The notes under the pieces: generated by a model
The model's database searches: none
What the model was told of the DNA's origin: nothing
Seen by the model: the letters and a program-made list of their open reading frames with translations, nothing else
Shown here: one piece after another, positions 61,201 through 64,000 of the stretch
How positions within the stretch are numbered: the first letter of the stretch is position 1
How the letters are laid out: every line of letters starts with the position of its first letter
DNA from: Rarobacter incanus
Lineage (GTDB): Bacteria; Actinomycetota; Actinomycetes; Actinomycetales; Cellulomonadaceae
Reading direction: 5' to 3'
DNA length: 64,000 bases
Assembly: GCF_006715765.1 (NCBI RefSeq)
Contig: NZ_VFNV01000001.1
Location: 1,736,001-1,800,000 of the forward strand
Translations under genes and position numbers: made by a program

Positions 61201-64000
61201 CGGTATCGAGGGTGACGGTGTCCGTTGACCACACGTAGAACGTGGGGCTGGTCTCCGATGTCGAGGTTCCCTTGTAGCGACCCTCACTCGACCCGACGAC
61301 CACGTTGGACGTGTTGGCGATCTTTGAACCGGTGTCATCCCAGTTGTCGAACCCAACCACGATGTCCTGCGTGTGCCCATCACCGTAGGTCAACGTCAGC
61401 GTGCGCGTTTGATCCTTCTCATTTGCAAAGCCGATGAACGAGACCTTCGTCGCATCGTCGCCCACGTTGATCCGGACCGGGGCGCTGGTGCTGACCAGGT
61501 TGTCCGGCTTTCCGGATGCGATGTCCGGCAGATCGAACGAGACGCCCTTGCCCGGGACCTGAACCGTGGTCCCCTGGACGAACCCAGAAGCCGCCAGGCT
61601 CTCCTTCTTGTACCCGTTGGTGTTCCCGTCGCAGTCCGCCGCGACGCCGAGGACGGTGATGCAGGCGTTATTGAACTGGGCCTGCATCGTTTGATCGCGG
61701 CTGACGGTCACCGTCGCCGTTCCCGTGGCGGTTTCGCCGCCCTGGGTTACCGAAATCGGCAACGAGTACACGCCGGTCGCGGAGAACGTGTGCGCCAGGC
61801 TGACTGTCAATCCCAGCCCGCTAGAGGTAACCGTCGCCGACTGCGGCCCGTTCCCGTCGAGGAAGTCGACCGTGGCCGAGTAGTCGCCGCTGGCGGCACT
61901 GCTGCCGCCCGCGATCAGCGCGTAGCCGGCGGTCACGGCGGACCCCACCTGCGTGGTCAGGGTGGTCGGAATGACGGTGAGCTCGTCCTTTTGTACCTGA
62001 CCGGCAAGCAGTTCCACCTCGGCGATCGTCGCCGGTTCGCCGGTGCTGGTCGCCTCGATCACGATGCGGTAGCTGCTGTACGTCCCGGGGTCTTCCACCT
62101 GGAAGGGCCTGGTTTGCGTGGCCCAGCGGAATTCCTGGTCAGAACGCGAATCAAGGGTCTTCCACGTGGTTCCGTCATTGGACCCCTGGAGCTTCCACGC
62201 CTTGGGGGCCGCGCCGCTTGACGCGTTGGTCAGGGTGTAGCTCTGCACCGATGCCGCCACGGCCTTCGAGGCGAATGTGAGGGAAGCGGTCGCGGAGTTG
62301 AGCGCGATTGACGTCGTCGACGAGTTGTCGACGAGCTTGTCGGTTGCGGTTCCATCACTCGCCTGGACAGTCGCGTAGTCCGGGCCGGTCACATCGACCA
62401 GGGGCTGGGCGGACTGGGCGGTGAAGGTGCGCTCGCCCCACGTGGTCGGGGTCGCCGACATTTCGAACGACAGCGTGTGATCGCCCGCCGCGTTCAGGGC
62501 GGCTTGAGACAGCGAGGCCGTTCCAAGGGATTCGCCATCCAGCGTGGCCGAGGCGATGTACACGTTATCGCGCGAGTTTGCGTTTGCATCGATGGTCAGG
62601 TCGCCGTTTTCCCTGTGCACGACGACGTGGTCGTAGAGCGGGGAGCCGATCGTGAATTCGCCCGAGCCGAGCGAAAGCGGATAGAAGCCCAGGGAGGCGA
62701 AGATCTGCCACGATGACATTTCGCCGTTGTCCTCATCGCCCGGGTAACCCTGTCCGATTTCGGAACCGACGAAGAGGCGCTGCATGACCTCGCGTACCGC
62801 GGCCTGCGTCTTCGACGGCTTGCCCGCCGCCGCATAGATCCACGGGATGTGGTGGGATACCTGGTTGCTCATCCCGAATTCGCCCATCCGCACGTCGCGT
62901 GCTTCGAGCATCTCGTGGATGACCCCGCCGTAACCACCCGGCTTGTCGGCCTTCTCCTGGGTGGTGAAGAACGCGTCGAGCTTGTCGATCAGGCCCTGCT
63001 GGCCGCCGTACAGGGCGGCCAGCCCCTCCACGTCGAAGGGAGCGTGGAAGGCGAAGTTCCAGCCGTTGGTTTCGGTGAATACGCCGCCCCAGACCTCGGG
63101 GTCGAACGACGCGGAAGCGGTTGCGAAGGCCCCCGAGCTTGTCTTGCCCTGGAAGAAGCCCGCGGTCGAGTCGAACATGTTGACGTAGTTCTTCGCGCGT
63201 TGGCGCAGGTAGGTCGCCTCCTGCGCGATTTGCGCGCGACGTGCTTGTGGCACCGCGGTGTCGGTTGCAAGCTTCGCGGCCATGTCTGCGAGCGCATTGT
63301 CGTTGATGTAACCCTCCAGCGCCCACGAAACCGATTCCGAGGTTGCCGTCGAGGTGTAGCCGACGAACTGCGACGTATTGAGACCCTTGCGGCCGGTCTG
63401 CGACTGAGGGGACACGACGGTGGCGTTCTTGAGCCCGGCGTCGTATGCCTCGAGCGCGGTAGCGGTGTCAATGGCTCCCGACGTGTACGCCTCGGCGAAG
63501 GACGCGTCCGAAGACGTGCCGGTCATCGAATCCGCGTAGCCGGGGGAGGACCAGCGTGCCACCCAGCCGCCTTCGCGGTACTGCTGCACAAACCCGTCTA
63601 CCAATTCCTCGGCAATGTCGGGGTAAAGGAACGAGTACAGCGGCCAGACGGTGCGGTACGTGTCCCAGAACCCGTTATTGACGTAGATCTTGCCGTCCTT
63701 GATCTGCGCGTTCGTCGTTGTCGCCGTCGCCGATCCGGTCGTAGCCAGCACCGGGGAGGCGTGCTTGTATTCGGGGGTGTTTGAGCCCAGCTGCGACACG
63801 TCCTCGAATTGGGAGTTCGGGTAGAGGTTGAGGCGGTACAGGTTGGAGTAGGTCGTCACCTTCTGGGCGTCCGTGGCGTTAGAATCCGCCAGGTCAATGA
63901 CCCCAAGGCGTGCGTTCCACGCGGCGCCGGCCGCCTGCCGGATCTGGTCGAACGTCTTGCCCGTCACCTCGCGGTCCAGGTTCAACTGCGCCTGGTCCTG
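58268..64000 (-). CDS. Giant secreted GH92 alpha-mannosidase, C-terminal 1,900 residues (partial)
   Basis: The frame runs off the right edge, so the N-terminus and part of the GH92 N-domain are missing. From the visible start: a GH92 catalytic domain (about 1-510; landmarks 'GWVARWSSPGYADSMTGTSSD', 'NGWNFAFHAPFDVEGL', 'EDNGEMSSWQIFASLGFYP', 'YDHVVVHRENG'). An F5/8C-like domain follows (about 550-690), then a jelly-roll region with CITVLGVAADCDG (about 790-970) and a PKD-like domain ('INWGDDSP'). Seven Big_5 Ig-like repeats with 'TGTVEFFDG' and 'YAGDATY' motifs come next, plus one divergent repeat and a lysine-rich C-terminal module. GH92 enzymes trim alpha-mannose from mannans or N-glycans and use Ca2+. 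No LPXTG. Fungal or host mannan is the probable target. Confidence 0.93.
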   Translation of the reverse strand, partial: QDQAQLNLDREVTGKTFDQIRQAAGAAWNARLGVIDLADSNATDAQKVTTYSNLYRLNLYPNSQFEDVSQLGSNTPEYKHASPVLATTGSATATTTNAQIKDGKIYVNNGFWDTYRTVWPLYSFLYPDIAEELVDGFVQQYREGGWVARWSSPGYADSMTGTSSDASFAEAYTSGAIDTATALEAYDAGLKNATVVSPQSQTGRKGLNTSQFVGYTSTATSESVSWALEGYINDNALADMAAKLATDTAVPQARRAQIAQEATYLRQRAKNYVNMFDSTAGFFQGKTSSGAFATASASFDPEVWGGVFTETNGWNFAFHAPFDVEGLAALYGGQQGLIDKLDAFFTTQEKADKPGGYGGVIHEMLEARDVRMGEFGMSNQVSHHIPWIYAAAGKPSKTQAAVREVMQRLFVGSEIGQGYPGDEDNGEMSSWQIFASLGFYPLSLGSGEFTIGSPLYDHVVVHRENGDLTIDANANSRDNVYIASATLDGESLGTASLSQAALNAAGDHTLSFEMSATPTTWGERTFTAQSAQPLVDVTGPDYATVQASDGTATDKLVDNSSTTSIALNSATASLTFASKAVAASVQSYTLTNASSGAAPKAWKLQGSNDGTTWKTLDSRSDQEFRWATQTRPFQVEDPGTYSSYRIVIEATSTGEPATIAEVELLAGQVQKDELTVIPTTLTTQVGSAVTAGYALIAGGSSAASGDYSATVDFLDGNGPQSATVTSSGLGLTVSLAHTFSATGVYSLPISVTQGGETATGTATVTVSRDQTMQAQFNNACITVLGVAADCDGNTNGYKKESLAASGFVQGTTVQVPGKGVSFDLPDIASGKPDNLVSTSAPVRINVGDDATKVSFIGFANEKDQTRTLTLTYGDGHTQDIVVGFDNWDDTGSKIANTSNVVVGSSEGRYKGTSTSETSPTFYVWSTDTVTLDTGHGSPLWLTMSAKPDTSKAQLHLFAVASDGTRTAPAALTAEPSAEPVSAAYAGSATTVDLAEFAGGDTASNAYSATINWGDDSPVTGGQVADGKVAGTHVFAKAGTYTVTVSIDDGVHTVVTSRQVTVSAKVDSTVTVAGPATNPTTTTTASITATVPNDATGTVEFFDGPTSLGTATVSNGKATLAAGPLAAGTHSVTAKYAGDAKYNGSTSAPAVVTVDKADATVVVNSTPGSPLVGSTFTLQATVSTGATGTVEFFDGSTSLGTATVSGGVASISVTAPATSASKEYKATYSGDATYKGATTTVSIAITSVAATVSLTASAATATPVSGPTLTATLTAGATGTVEFFAGSDSLGKVQISNDKATLPLSGLPVGSHVIKAVYSGDSALGGADSNTVTIISELAASSVEITTSATDATVLETVTLTANLTGPSTGTVEFYDADTKIGSASATSGVASFEAGPGLSVGEHSFSARFVENESYRGATSPAKVVTVDKAASATELSAAPTTTDTLGTVVLTATVTDGATGSVEFFDGDSLLGSQAIDEDTATAALNVTGLAAGKRMLTAVYAGDATYKASTSDAVEVQVSKVAATLSLASDVEGRAAIAESHLTATVPAGATGDVEFFDGSESLGTASIVNGTANLTVGALTAGDHSFTAKFAGDERFGAAESDAVAVAVVASTTSVTLTSSASAITTAGSLDLTATLADNATGTVEFFDGTRSLGTAAIAGGAATIKQAGLSAGAHSFTAKYSGDQYYAPASSQPAAVEVTQAPDGAAKVTLGKPQFTKSSQLYKSTKPASVSVTVRGAQTGSVTFKAGSKIVGVAPIVGGKATVKLSTKLWVGKYKVVASMDQTDTTAAAVSTASSTFTVKKSSIKKIKVQGKRYTPGRSFRVTVKASKKLNSGRIAGGKVKVYVGKKVVKTIKTPALRKRNGKYTVTVPARFAKGSSLKVRAKFVPKYKGASKAKTSKTIKLKATR

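Overview
The window is a high-GC chromosomal segment of an actinobacterium, most likely an actinomycete of the Micrococcales/Actinomycetales type. The support is an HspR-type HAIR operator before clpB, a ydaO-type (c-di-AMP) leader before an NlpC/P60 gene, a DUF222-HNH protein, a moxR-DUF58-transglutaminase operon, frequent GTG/TTG starts, ATGA/TGATG stop-start overlaps and many U-tract-poor hairpin terminators. I cannot name the genus. No rRNA, tRNA, CRISPR array or complete insertion sequence was recognised.

Layout. 1-1.7 kb: end of a Mrp/Mnh Na+/H+ antiporter operon (mnhD-E-F-G). 1.8-5.4 kb: a MacB-like ABC exporter. 5.4-10.8 kb: a small unknown gene, a secreted endonuclease/exonuclease/phosphatase-fold enzyme, an alpha/beta hydrolase and a DUF222-HNH protein. 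11-14 kb: clpB with its HAIR operator. 14-19 kb: four minus-strand genes for secreted or membrane proteins, including a beta-lactamase-fold serine hydrolase with Ig-like repeats. 19-22.5 kb: a UvrA2-like ATPase meeting a pyrimidine-dimer glycosylase tail to tail. 22.7-28.3 kb: small genes, a decayed GH49-like dextranase pseudogene and its intact secreted paralogue. 28.5-32.5 kb: an ABC-2 exporter and an MFS sugar-type carrier. 32.5-41.3 kb: NlpC/P60 endopeptidase with riboswitch, then a branched-chain amino acid ABC system whose binding protein lies on the opposite strand from livHMGF. 42.5-47.7 kb: moxR/DUF58/transglutaminase/septum-formation operon. 47.8-54.4 kb: uracil permease, xthA, MHS transporter, frameshifted MarC, SDR, pyrE. 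54.6-58.1 kb: an unusual three-gene ABC unit and a HAD phosphatase. 58.3-64 kb: the C-terminal 1,900 residues of a giant GH92 alpha-mannosidase that continues past the window.

Two themes stand out. First, a polysaccharide-directed secretome: GH92 mannosidase, GH49-like dextranase, NlpC/P60 and a beta-lactamase-fold enzyme. Several members carry Ig-like repeats and a lysine-rich basic beta module, and none shows a visible LPXTG sorting signal, so the basic module may hold them on the wall (inference). Second, the intergenic space holds conspicuous repeats. A modular family with exchangeable inner segments forms arrays at 19.3, 35.5-36.5 and 50.0-50.5 kb. A 118-119 bp tandem array with strong inner palindromes fills 41.5-42.5 kb. 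A perfect AAACAT-N3-ATGTTT palindrome lies beside two of the modular arrays. These repeats are the least explained part of the window.
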